A DNA stretch of 64,000 nt, from NCBI GenBank assembly GCA_030407085.1, contig CM059587.1, positions 34,197,001 to 34,261,000 of the forward strand. Reading direction: 5' to 3'. Numbering within the stretch: the first letter of the stretch is position 1; every line of letters begins with the position of its first letter. The stretch is from Trichopria drosophilae (Eukaryota; Arthropoda; Insecta; Hymenoptera; Diapriidae). The position numbers and the translations under genes are program-made. Below the pieces are notes generated by a model. The model was given only the letters and a program-made list of their open reading frames with translations, had not been told where the DNA came from and did no database searches. Positions 25,653 through 38,000 of this stretch are shown piece by piece.

Positions 25653-25916
25653 CAGTAGAGTCCCGGTATATTTGCATGCTCGGTCCCTCGCCTTCCCCTC
25701 CCGTCTCGTTATATTTGCCAAAAGAAGGGGAGCGCCGTTTCTCCCACTCTCCTGAATCGCGTTATGTTCGTGACATCACGGCAGGCCTTTCCTCAGGTCG
25801 CAACCCGCAAGTTGGGAGAAAAAGAGAGCGGCGACAAGCAAATATAACGGGACGGAACCAGGCAAATATGCTGGGACGTAAATATTGCGCGACGCAAATA
25901 TACCGGGAATCTACTG
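25653..25916. mobile_element. pogo/Tigger-like MITE with subterminal repeats
   Basis: The ends are CAGTAGAGTCCCGGTATATT and the inverse of CAGTAGATTCCCGGTATATT. The left flank is TA; the right flank reads AT, perhaps a mutated TA duplication. Inside, GCAAATATNNCGGGA-type words recur: two inverted at the left, and three direct at the right (near 25840, 25862 and 25894). They look like transposase-binding sites. The body is GC-rich and encodes nothing convincing. Confidence 0.7.
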
Positions 25917-26539
25917 ATTGTGTATATACTTTCATAGTCATCGTTTGGAATTCAACATAAATTAACTCGTTCCGTACAGGTAGTAAACGGTTTTTGTGAA
26001 CTTCGAAATTATCAATTTATAAAAGATAATATAGGCATGACGAAAACCAGTTCCGCGATGCAATCTTTAATGTGCTTCGTCAGTTCGTCGCGAGTTGATG
26101 TAAGTCGCATGCATTACGATTAATGCAGAAAGTCAGTGTTTTTGATTAGATATGAAATGTGGAAACAAAGACTAGCTAGATTAGATTGAATTAAATTAGT
26201 TTATGAAATTCTGAATAGTATCCAAAACAATATTTTGCAAAAGGTCACGCTAAGATAGCGAAATTGATGCATCTGGAGTGCAGTTTTCGTGTAGCAAATT
26301 GAAACACAGCCATTTCAAAACGAATTAATGGTTTTGTGAATGTAATGTTTTTTGCGATTTACCCGTCTAAAAAATCCAGGTCGTATCACACATAAAAATA
26401 TCATGTGCCAAAACGTCGAAATATTTTATACAAAAATAACAAATTATTAAAATATTAAAATCGTAAAAATAATAAAAATATTAAATACAAGAACATTTCT
26501 AATAAATAAGCAATCATTCATTTATTTATCACAATAAAA

Positions 26540-26600
26540 TATAATCTAACCTAACCTAATTTGACTTAACCTAACTGAACCTAACCTAACCTAAGCTAAG
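26540..26600. repeat. Interstitial CCTAA (TTAGG-type) repeats
   Basis: About ten CCTAA-like pentamers, some degenerate (CTAACCTAACC, TTAACCTAACTGAACC, CCTAACCTAAG). This is the complement of the arthropod telomere repeat TTAGG, and the site is interstitial. A shorter run lies at 31757-31768. Confidence 0.7.
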
Positions 26601-27213
26601 AGGTAAATACTCAATATATCATCTGATGCTCCATGTAATATTTCCCGACTTATGAAGTATAATTTCATTATAAAAATAACCCTTGTTATTATATGAATTT
26701 ACAGTCTAGAAATTAATTTTTATAATGAGATGTTTTTCGATACATTATTTTGACACATGATATACAATTCCGTGCAATTCAGACGTGTTACCTTTTTGTG
26801 TCTGTAACTAAGCATAAATAACATTTTGTTGACAAGTTGATAAACAGTGAAACTTGGAGATATTTACTTACTAAAATTAGGTGTTAATTTTTCGTCTCAA
26901 TAATTTTAATTAATGTCGTCTCAAAACTTTTCACTAATAATTGCATTAATTTATAAACAAAAACAATTGGCTAAAAGTAAAAAATATGGAAGAGTTGGAT
27001 TTTATTAAGACATAATACTTCTGCATAAAGAAACGAAGTCAGGCTCTTATTTAATCTTACTTAGATATGAATATTGTTGAAGTAAATTAAAGTTGAATGT
27101 GCATTAAAACAAAATATGATTCAATTCATCAGCTGTTAATTATTTGTTTGTTTAGTGGCAATTTAAATAGAACTTCTTCCACTCCAACAACAATAGACAA
27201 AATCGATGCAAAT

Positions 27214-28814
27214 ATGGAGAAACTTAATGGTTTGCACGGTCTGTACAATCGAGATATGAAATTGTATATCCAAGACGTTTTAAACACAGAATTACCTAAT
27301 GAACTACAAGATTTTTCTGATAGTGAGAAAAAAGAGTGGTTGTATGAACAAACTCGGAAACGATTTCCGTCTCTCCCAGAATCATTAGTGAACTTAACGG
27401 TCGGTTTCGTATTTGCCGGAGACTGTGGGAGACCAGAAGATGAGCGTCCAAACTGGTTAGATTTGGATCTTTTAGAAAAAGGACAGGCGTTTATCAAAGA
27501 AAATATGTTTGGAATATCATACGCTAATAGTCCATCGTTCTTTTTGGTTTTCTCTTTTCCTGATGTCTTATCTCCACTGATTCTAACACGGAAATCTAGT
27601 ACTCCTTACACTTCATTCAGACGATATCTTTCAACTGCTTCAAGGTTCATGATCTGGTATGGTGGCGATATTTGGACAAAAGGTTCACACGCGAATGATA
27701 ACATTATGCAAGTGCGAAAAATTCATTTGAACATTCGCGAGAAATTATTAAAAACCCCAGACGATAAATTAGAAAAGGCTGGAATTATTGAAAACTCTTG
27801 GTCTCCAACCCACAAAATTCTACTGCAGGATTTTCAAGAGACTTGTCCAATTCCTGCTTCCGGTCAATGCCCATTCCTGGATATTACAAAAAGTTCAGAT
27901 AATAAATGCAAAGGAATGTCACAGAGTGAAATGGCAATGACACAATTCGCATTTATTGGTTTGATTGTCCTTTATCCAACATATTTCGGAATACGTGAAA
28001 CAGATAAGAATGGGCTATACGGGTACTGTCACTTTTGGAGATGTATTGGATATCTATTGGGAATTGATGATGAGTATATATAGAATTTTTCACTCTTTCG
28101 CTCGCATCGCAGCCTACAAAAATTTATTCGGCTGCCTTTACCTGCTCATTCCTAACAATGAGTAAAATAATTAATTTATTTTTTTTTTCAGATATAATCT
28201 TTGCAGAGGAACGCTAAAAGAAATTACCGCACGATGCAAAGATTACCTCGAATTGTGGATTAAACCAAATTTGCGAAATGTAACTGCGGAATGGGAGCAC
28301 ATGATGAGATGTATGATTGAAGGTTTTGGATACCACTCTCCACTGCCTTCTTATGAAGCTTCGTTGCTATCAACGATGCAAATGATTGACGTCAAAATAC
28401 CACGATTCGAGTCGCAGATATCCTTGCGTGACCGCATCAAATGCAAATTAATGAGGTGCGTTTATATACACGAGGCAAGATGGCATTTGCAATTAGAATT
28501 CCGAATAAAACAAAGGAATTTTAAAAATGTCTGCCTGAAAGTAGTTTGAATAATGATTTGAATAACAATAAATGATACATGCATGCATGCTTAATGGACA
28601 ATATATGCCCAATGTACTTTGAATTTACAATCACATGAAATTGATTTTATTTATGTTTAGAATTACTTTTTACGTACTCGCAACAATACCTGGGATACAT
28701 TATTTACTGTCCAAATTGGTTTCGGATGGAATGGACGAAGCAAATAATTTTACAGCAGAGAAACACAAAGAATTATGGCGCAAATCTGCCCATACATGGA
28801 AATTTTCTTCTTAA
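27214..28814 (+). CDS. ER-bound mpaB / rubber-oxygenase-like protein, paralogue 3
   Basis: Predicted 425-aa protein from exons 27214-28073, 28192-28455 (264 nt again) and 28661-28814, with the same intron phases as its two upstream paralogues. I chose ATG 27214 (MEKLNGLHGLYN) because it aligns with the other starts. An in-frame ATG at 27097 would add 39 residues containing a weakly hydrophobic stretch (LLIICLF) and cannot be excluded as an alternative ER signal. Motifs: RPNWLD, TRKSSTPYTSF, QVRKIHLNIRE (candidate axial His at 170), EWEHMMRCMIEGFG in exon 2, and WRCIGYLLGIDDE at the first splice site. Its stop is only 234 bases from the convergent FBF1 3' end. Role inferred: heme-dependent cleavage of an isoprenoid-like chain. 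Confidence 0.83.
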
Positions 28815-29047
28815 GAAATTAAATTGTTATTTCAACGGTATTATAACAATTTTGTTGTAAAAATTACAACATAAATTGATTTACAAATGCACAAATTTAT
28901 TTACAATTACACTTACAAAATGGTCTTTATGTTTTTTAATTTTGTATTTGTATAACAATAGAGTATAAAATTTCGTACATTAATGTAAACAAAGTATATT
29001 TACGTCACAACAACTTTCTAAAAATAATGATTTCTTTATAATACACG

Positions 29048-32000
29048 TCAGTCGATGAATTCCATCTTATCGTCTAAATCCAGTTTTAACAAAAGTAAAC
29101 GAGGATCTACAACGTCCTGGAAAATATTACATAATTCTAATAAATTGAATAATAATATTACAGTAAGATAAATAGATCATTATTGACAAATAATTTTTTA
29201 TTTATGAATTAATTTAGATTATTAAAACGTATATATATTATATATACCTTAAAATGCGTAATATACTGAGAACTATATTTATTTTCGGACAAACACGACC
29301 GATCATCAACAAGACTATTTACAATATCGTTTTTTCCATCTCTTTCTGGTTTTTCGACTTCTCCTATACGCAGTGTTAATCTTTCTCTGAAGTATGAATA
29401 ATAAATTGTTTTAAACATTTGTTTGATATATTTACAAATTATTTCCATACCTGGCAAATTCTATTTTATCATTGGCAAGTTGGCTTTCCCGATGAGCTAA
29501 AATGTCGTATTGCCTTTGCAATTGGCCGAATTTTTCCTTGTATCTTTCTTCAATGAATCTTGCTTCTTTTAGTGCCTTTAACCCTTCTTCTCTTTTTAGT
29601 AGCGTCGACTATTTAAAAAGTATATGTATTATAAATTACTATTTATGTATAGTAAGCTACAAATGTTGAAAACTAAACCTGGGTTAAATCTTGAAGTTCT
29701 TTCGCTCGGATGACGAGACGATTTTCTTTCTCTTGAAATGTGCTTCGTTGGATTTCGAGCTCCTTCATCTTTTCTTGCCATCTTTGTCTTTCACGATTGG
29801 CATTCATCGTCGCCTCCTGTGCAGCGTTTATCGCTGATTCCAACTGTTTTTACACGTATCACAAAGAAATTCATTCGAAATTATTTATGAATTTTTTATA
29901 AGAAAATGATTACTTACTTCTATTTTTAGAGCATCGTCAGCTCCTGTTTTCATTCTATTTACAATTTGTAACTGTCCTCTTTCTGTTGCCAAAGCTTGCC
30001 TTTCTTGTGCCAATAGATTCAATTGTCGCTCTTCTTCTTTTGACCAACTATCTTTTATCTCCTATAAACAAAATAATTTTATTCGAGTAAATGTCGTCAT
30101 TTAACATTACTTAAATAGCAACTGTAACTGTAGTTTTTAAATTTGAATTTTCGTGTAAGTACTTGCAATCTATCGCGTTCCCATTTCATTTGTTCAACGA
30201 ATAATTCTCTGTCTTTAGCCAGCTGTCTTTCTTTCATTTTCAGTAATTCTTCAGAATCGTGAAAACTGGAATTTTTTCGTTGCAATTCTGCCGTCAGTTC
30301 GATAGTCGTGGAATCCAATTTCTTCATAGTTTCAGCCAATCGTTGTCGTTCTTCTTCCATGGCAACTTTTTCAACCTCCAGTTTATTTTTCATCTCTGGA
30401 AAATGTGTTTCATTTTTTTAAATAGAGTCAGCAGTTGTTTATTTATTATTTTTAACTTACGCTCTAGTTGCTGTTCTTTTGTTTTCAGTTGTGCTTCCTT
30501 CGAGTCCATGTAGCTTTCATCACGATCTTGAAATTTTTTTCTTAATATTTCAAGTTCTTCCGCAATATTTCGTGAGTTCTTCAACATATCGTCTATCTCA
30601 GTTCTTTTTGGAGTCACTTTGTCGATGGCTTCATTTTCCAAAGCCTTCGATTTGTTTATATTTTCGATAAATAATGCGTGTTCTTTTTGTAAAAGGGAAA
30701 TTATGTTCGCGTGTCGCACGCTAATTTCTTGTAAAGATTTCCAGTTTTCTTCCTGCCAAAATGGTACAGTATTATCAATTATAATAACCTCTCGAATCTG
30801 TTATTCTTATTATAGAAATTCCATAATCCAATAGTCGAAAAATATGCTTGTTATTGTTTTTCAAAAATAAATACTTTAAAAGATGTCTACTGTCACTGTT
30901 TGCTATGTAGTTTTAAACTTTAAAGTTTCACGTATAGTAAGTAAAAGAGCACTAAAACGGAATAAAAGTTAATAAAACTAAGAGAATAAATAAAATCAAG
31001 GCTTTATTAAACCCTTTGTGTATTTCATAAAATTTAATACACCTACGACCAAATTCATAAAACATAAGATTGTAAAAACGGTTGTCTTAATAACACTTTG
31101 TCCTAAAAAATAAAATGGTTTTGGATGTTTTAAAGAAATACATTATAACATTGTTTACGACGCAGAACCTAATTATGTATTGATTGTCTGTTTTTTTTTC
31201 ATACATATCGATTACATAAATGAGAAAATCAATATTAAACTATCGATATTCGAAACTTTTGAAAGTCTGTTATGTTAACTATCGATACGAGAGTTGCCGA
31301 TCAACCCCGATGGTGGTCGAATCGATAACGTGTTTTTTTTTAAGTTTCTCAGTGCAGAGACTCACATGTATCTGAAATTATCTAAAAACAACTCTTAGAT
31401 TGTAATAATGCTTTATTTGCGACCAGTAAAGGGAAATATTGTTAATGTTTTATCGGAAACGGTCTAATGTCTTCAAATACGACGTTCAAAAGACGTGAGT
31501 TTTTGGACGAAAAATATCAATGCGTGAATATGAAGTTTATAAAAAGTACCTTCATTGCTTCCTTTTCTTCTTTATGTATTCTATCATTCTCCGATAACTC
31601 TTCTTTTAACTTTTGAACTTTCGCCTTGTAATCTGCTTCAAGGCACTCAATTTCATCCTGCATCCTTTTATCAAGTTGCACCATAGCTTCTTCTAATATC
31701 GCCACTTGTTTTCTAGTCAATAAATTTATGCTTCATAACTTTCAATAAATATTACATAACCTAACCTAAAATCTAATAAATATAACACAGCCGCGTAAAA
31801 CTTTGGCCCAATATTTGTCATTATAAATATACTGCTTTCTATCTACACGAAATGTGGAATTTATAGTAAACATTTTTAAAATTTATAGAGTATGAATGTG
31901 TATCCTCCATTTTTACTTATATTAAGATAATAGTAACTTAAGATAATGGACAGTGTATTTAAGACCAAATTACAGCAACAATTATCCGGATGCCAAACGA

Positions 32001-35000
32001 GATAAGAGCTAAATGCAGAATTCCCACAGTTAAACAAAACAACAATAATACTTAAATAATTAAATGAAAGTTCTATAATATCTCTTAGCTAGCGTATTCA
32101 GTATATTACCTGTATGACTCATCGATGATCGTGATTTCCTTCTCATGTTTCTCTCGCAAACAGTCGATGGTATTTTCCAAGTAAACTTTTTCTAGTTGCA
32201 ATTTCTGCACGAGACTTTCTGACTCGGGTTCTTTTCCAATCTTGTCACCAATTACTGTACCCTTTCCCGAGAATAACACTGCAGGTACTGAAGTAGGTTG
32301 TGCTGCCAATGTCTTGGTAAGGAATTTAAATTTTACAATGTTTATTTTACTTATTTAAGGTAAAATGTGGTGTATTCATCAATTCGCGGACTAGGATAAT
32401 AATAACAACTTGAGAAATAAAAGTTTTGTTCGAAAAACGCCGAAAGACGTTAAAAGATTTATCAAAAAATCTGTTTTATAAGTTAACCCTTAGTTCCAAC
32501 GGCTATTTTAAGGCCTTTTCCTCCCACTACCTGGGTTAAATATGTCCTGCGTTTGAAAATGTTTACAGTTGTGCAATTTATAAAGTACAATTTGAATTTT
32601 CTCTGGATAGAAAACGACCCTTGCGTCGGGATTAAGGGTTAAAATATAATTTAAAATTAGTGTTGGCGTGGTGCCTCGCTCGCTTCGCTCGCTCAGGACG
32701 TACAGGATAATGGACACAAATTTTTTTATTACATTTTTTAGTTGTTTAGGGTCTGAAATGTTGACATTTGATAAAAACTATAGTATCATTTTTTTGGCGA
32801 AGTGACCAATTCAATACTTTGTCCAGACCCATAGTCTGGGTCGAAGTAATTTGCAAGTATCAAGGCGTGTTTACTGTAGTACATCTTCGATATTTTAACT
32901 GTTTAAAGCTATTATTTTCTAATTTAATTCTTTGGTAATCTTCAGTCTGTTAGTAACTGCTTACACAATCATGGTAAGCCTTCAAAAACGGTTTGCATGG
33001 ACTTTTTGTTCACGGAGGTATGTTGAATATTTGCAATTAAAAGAACTGTGCGTTAATTCATACACCATACGATTGGTAAATTAGTAATTAGGTGGGTATT
33101 TTTATTCGTTTTCGCCTGAGTTTTTTATATCCGATTTTCTATGCTATAGATTTCCATATTGTGTCTCTGCGTCTTTAAACGAAATCAATAGCTCCATTTT
33201 TGAAAAGTATTATTTATTATATTTCAACGTTATTTCACTAGCCTTTGTTTGGAGTCTCTTGAACTCAGAAGTTAGTAAAACTAAAGGACACGTATTTTTT
33301 TATTGACGGTAAAACGTTTTAGGGGGTGAACCCCCCCATTCCCCCAATATAGGAGGCAAAATAAACAAAATCGCGGTATTCTGGAGAATTGTCAAGAGAA
33401 TTGACTGGATATAAGCATCATTCGATAAAGACGAAAATCAGACTGGTAAGTTAGGTAAGGAGGGGCCCCGTATTAGGGGTAAACTGCCTTAAAGTGAACA
33501 ATTTTTGGCGTCAAAGTAACAAAGGTCGATTTTACCGCCGATAATTAGTATATTACGTATCTAGGGCGGAAACAGAGGCATTGAAGCGAGGTTTGCAATG
33601 TGTGTTTTTGCCCGTGATGTGTACACTATTTTTTGTCACACCTGTACAAGAAAAGTCCAAAGCACCTGCAGGGCGAGTAAAGTGGTGCCAGGGCTGTCAA
33701 GCACATTCGATGATCTTCACAGCGTGAAAGATTGTTTTTCGATGAAAGACTGTCAACAGATTGTAGGCGAGAGGAAAAGAAACGTTTTTCCGGCTCGCTG
33801 AATGACGTCACCGGGCGGCAATCGGGCACTTTCCGCCTCCTCTTCCGGGCAGAAAGATGGACTTTTCGTGATGGTGTGACAAAAACAAATATACATGTCC
33901 CTTAGTTTTCCGTGTAGTACAACATATCCAACTTTCAAAAAAATCAGCGTGTATTACTTGGGTAGAGTTATTGTAAGCCATGTAAATTCAAGTTTAAAAT
34001 TTTGAATAATTCCGGGTCTTGGATTACTGACCGATCAATGAATGATACTGGTTTCGTCACAATTATTTTATTTTGTATGTCAACCCCGTGGCAAACTTTG
34101 AACACTGATGTATGCGAATTCGACTCGAAGTCGACAACGATTATCTATCTTAGTTTACAGTTATTCGTTTGCATTTAATTCGGGGCCTACGTGATCTTCG
34201 TGATTCATCCTTCCGATTTAAGTATTTTCCGCGTTCTGAACCTTCGAACTTCGTACTCGCTTCTGATTTAATAAACGAATCAGAAATGCAGGAAAAGGGA
34301 GACTAACGATTAGAGAATTAAGCAAAGAAAATACATACCATAATTTCTTCTGGGAGTATGCATATCTAATCCTAAAAAAGACATATCCTCAAGACTAAGC
34401 CTGAAGCACATATATAACGCTAGGAGTAACACCGCCTTCACACTTATATGATACTGGTGGCAATCCTAAGAATAATGCTGATGGTCCTATGACAAACTTA
34501 AAATCCCAGAAAACGCTGTATCAGCAATGAAACAGTCGAGGTTCAGAGTCCTCTTTAATGTGTTTATCGAGCCAGGAGATAAAAAGATAAACGCAAAATA
34601 TACAAAGCATCCAGGCACCAAAACAAAGAAACCGTGCTCTTGAAACTGAAGGTAAAAAAGTAGTCGACTCTCAAACCAAAAACACAAAATTAGCGAATGA
34701 AACGAGTTGACTGATATATTCGATATATCTCTTGTTTGCAATCGCTTAGTACACCGATAGCATACGATAGTACATATTTTAACTATGTATCATTATTTAA
34801 TGATGTTTTCCTGAATGTTATAAGGTTGTTTAAATTTATTGTAAATATGTTATGTTCGTTAATTAAATTGTGTGTTTTATTTTATTTATTTTATAATGAT
34901 AGTGTGGAGATGTGTTGTCTAAATACCATCTTTAATTTATGTGAGTGATTGATTGCTTATTATGTTTTTATATATTTTTAATGAATAACTCTGTATTATG

Positions 35001-38000
35001 TAACGGTGTGTTTTGTTATGATGCACCATGCTTTAGAGGTGGAGGTATTATAGAGGAATATAAAGAAAAATAAGAGATAGGGAAGGAATCTTTCAATTGT
35101 TTTGTTTATATTTATTATGCTTGTTTACAAACCTGCATGACAATCGTATAAATATCAACTCGGTTCATCAATATCAGTTAGTTTGTGTCGCGAAGAAGAT
35201 CACTAAGGATCGGTGGCGGTTCCGGTTTTGCGCGTCGCGGTAGGGATGTGTGTGAGTAGTATCCTTTATTTTACTATATATATATTTACGATTTACGATT
35301 AGTTTCGTGTCTTGGGCAGGGTCTGCTCACATAGCCCAACTGACGAGTCCGTGAGCAGACCTGTGCCCGTATTCTGTAAGTCGGTATTAACAATAACGTT
35401 AACGTTACTGTCGATAACGACAATATCCTGGACCGTGGTTGGTTGGAATTGTCATAACGTCGACGTTATTCGTAATACCGACTTACAGAATACGGGCACT
35501 GGGACGAAACACCGATCCATATAAAATAATAATTAATTATCAGCACGACGAGCTTGATTTTGAACCCTCGATACAGCTTGCAAATCTCGAACAGGAGTTC
35601 CTGATATTTCATCCGTTTTTCGTCCTCTTTGCTGACAATATTTGTTTCTGCTGGTGCAGAAAACTCGATGACGAAGATGGATTTGTCATCGAAGTCAACA
35701 AGGACGATGTCAGGCTTATTGGCTGATATTTGCCTGCGCAGCCGGATACACCCATTTTGCAGCCTCGTTGTTCTACTATCCGTTGCCACACCGGTTTCAC
35801 GGATTTCTCAATACGTTCGTTCAAGATGTTAGTGAACAATTTGTATAACGTATTGAGACACGTGATCGGTCTATGGTTTTTCGGATCGGACAAGTCTCCC
35901 GATTTTGGGATCAGTGTCGTTCGGCCCTCCACCAGCCAGTGCGGAATGGGTTGGTCTCCATTTATATAAGAGGTGAATATTCGGGCTAGGTGTTGATGGA
36001 CAGAAGTGAACTTCTTCCACCAATAGTTGTTAATTCCATCCCAGCCCGGCGAGGAGAAATTCCTCGCTCCTGTGATGGCATTTTTCACCTCTAAAGCACT
36101 GACGGGTGGGCAATCTTCACTTTGTTGTGTGACTTCGTCGCACAACTCGGTGAAGATTTCAATACCTGGAGTGTCTGCATTAAGCCTAGATGTTCTCTCG
36201 TAGATGCTCCCCCAGAATTCCTCAACTGCGGCCATCGACGGAAGCTCGCTTGAGGCTGCGATACGATGTTTGAAGAGGTTGGAAGGATTCGTCCAAAATA
36301 TTGCATTTTGTCGAATTCCATCCTCCCGTCTTTGCAGCCTCTTTTTGGCATCTGCCAAAACCCGAATTTTATCCGCCAAACGTTGCTTGATGTTGAGCAA
36401 CTTCAGCTTGTTCAATGTGTGATAGTACGTCCGCAGTTGTTGTGCGAACTTCTTGACTTTTGCCGTAAATGAACGGCCAGATGTTAAATAGTCGGTCACA
36501 CACTGAATTCGGGAAGCGAGTTTCCGTGTCAGTCGAATCTTACCGTTCAATTGAGACATGCGTTTTGTAATCTGCCGACTCCCCGATATCTGTGTCAGAT
36601 TTCGCGGAGTCACCAGATCACTTGCAGCCTCGTAAACGGCACAATTGACTTGCCACTGGTCGCAGTCATCTGGAAGAGCATCTAGAAGTAGGCTATTTGC
36701 TCTGTCTATTTCTCGTTGTTTAGGCAAAATTTTTGTTGTCAAATTTTTCCTAAACACGAGTGTCGTGCTGTCATAATGTGGAGCATCTCTCTCAGCACCG
36801 CGTACGGGCTCAGTTGTTATTGCCCGCACATCCGGTACCGGTTGACAGCTGGGAACAACGAAACCCGTCCGCCTCAGATAGGCCACATAATCTCTCAGTT
36901 GTTGTTGAGAAAAGCGATCTGCCAGTTCGGGATGCATTACTGCAAACCGACTGTGCATTCGCGCCATGTAGCCTCTCTGTTGCGGACAGCTCTCCTCGTA
37001 GCAGCGCATTAGATCTTGCCTGAGATCCTCCGTCCACTGAAATCGTCCATGGGCATTCGTACGTTGTTGTCCCGGGACACCTGTTTCGGCTCCTCCACCT
37101 TGGGACTGGGCTGCATCCGAAGCAGCCCGATGGTCAGGAGCCCTGCGCGTTGTATTTCTTCTAACCGCAAATACAGGGAGTAGGGTGGTTGGCCCTACCC
37201 CCCGTTGTTATTATTATTATTTTTTTTTTTTTTTTTTTTTTTTACGGAGGGGGAAATGCATTAGGCACCATAGGGGGTTGAAGATGTTGTGTACCCCCCG
37301 TGTGTCGGACTCCCTCGCCTTTGATGTTAACGGCAAGGTTTACCGACTAAAACCCTAACCTCCCTTGGCCCTCCAGAATCCACGTGTGCAGTCTGCAGCA
37401 GAAAAGTGGCTCCGATATCCATCTCCTCCGCTGCAGACTGCACCGGGCCATTTCGTTTGCAACTGTAACCACTCCCTCTACCATTGGGTAAGTGGTTACA
37501 GGATCTCGTGTGACCTCAGTAGACGGAGAGATCCCAGCAGCACTGCTTTCTGCATTCGGCCTGCGATGGAACTTGCATGTTCTCGACAGGCCGGAATGCT
37601 TTTGATGTTTTGGAGGAAAGTTGGTCTCGTTCCTCCCAGCACTCCAATTATCAGCACGACGAGCTTGATTTTGAACCCTCGATACAGCTTGCGAATCTCG
37701 AACAGGAGTTCCTGATATTTCATCCGTTTTTCGTCCTCTTTGCTGACTATATTTGTTTCTGCTGGTGCAGAAAACTCGATGACGAAGATGGATTTGTCAT
37801 CGAAGTCAACAAGGACGATGTCAGGCTTATTAGCTGATATTTGCCTGCTCGTCGGGAATGAGTAATTCCAGTATATTCGGCACGACTCATTCCCGACAAC
37901 GGATTCAATATCAGTGGGGACGTACGGCAAAACTGGGGTTGCATCAATACCATAAGTGCTGCGAAGATGGTAGTACAGCACTCGAAGAGCCGCATTGTGA

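Larger units (their letters stand above)
22735..27213. other. Intergenic region between oxygenase paralogues 2 and 3
   Basis: Contains the foldback element at 23219-23853, a pogo-like MITE at 25653-25916, an interstitial CCTAA tract near 26540-26600, and CCATTTTGAATTTT-type repeats near 24450-24600. No supported gene. Confidence 0.55.

Noticed and set aside
25427..25960. 177-aa open frame on the plus strand
   Set aside because: It spans a whole MITE including both terminal repeats; composition reflects the GC-rich MITE, not a protein.
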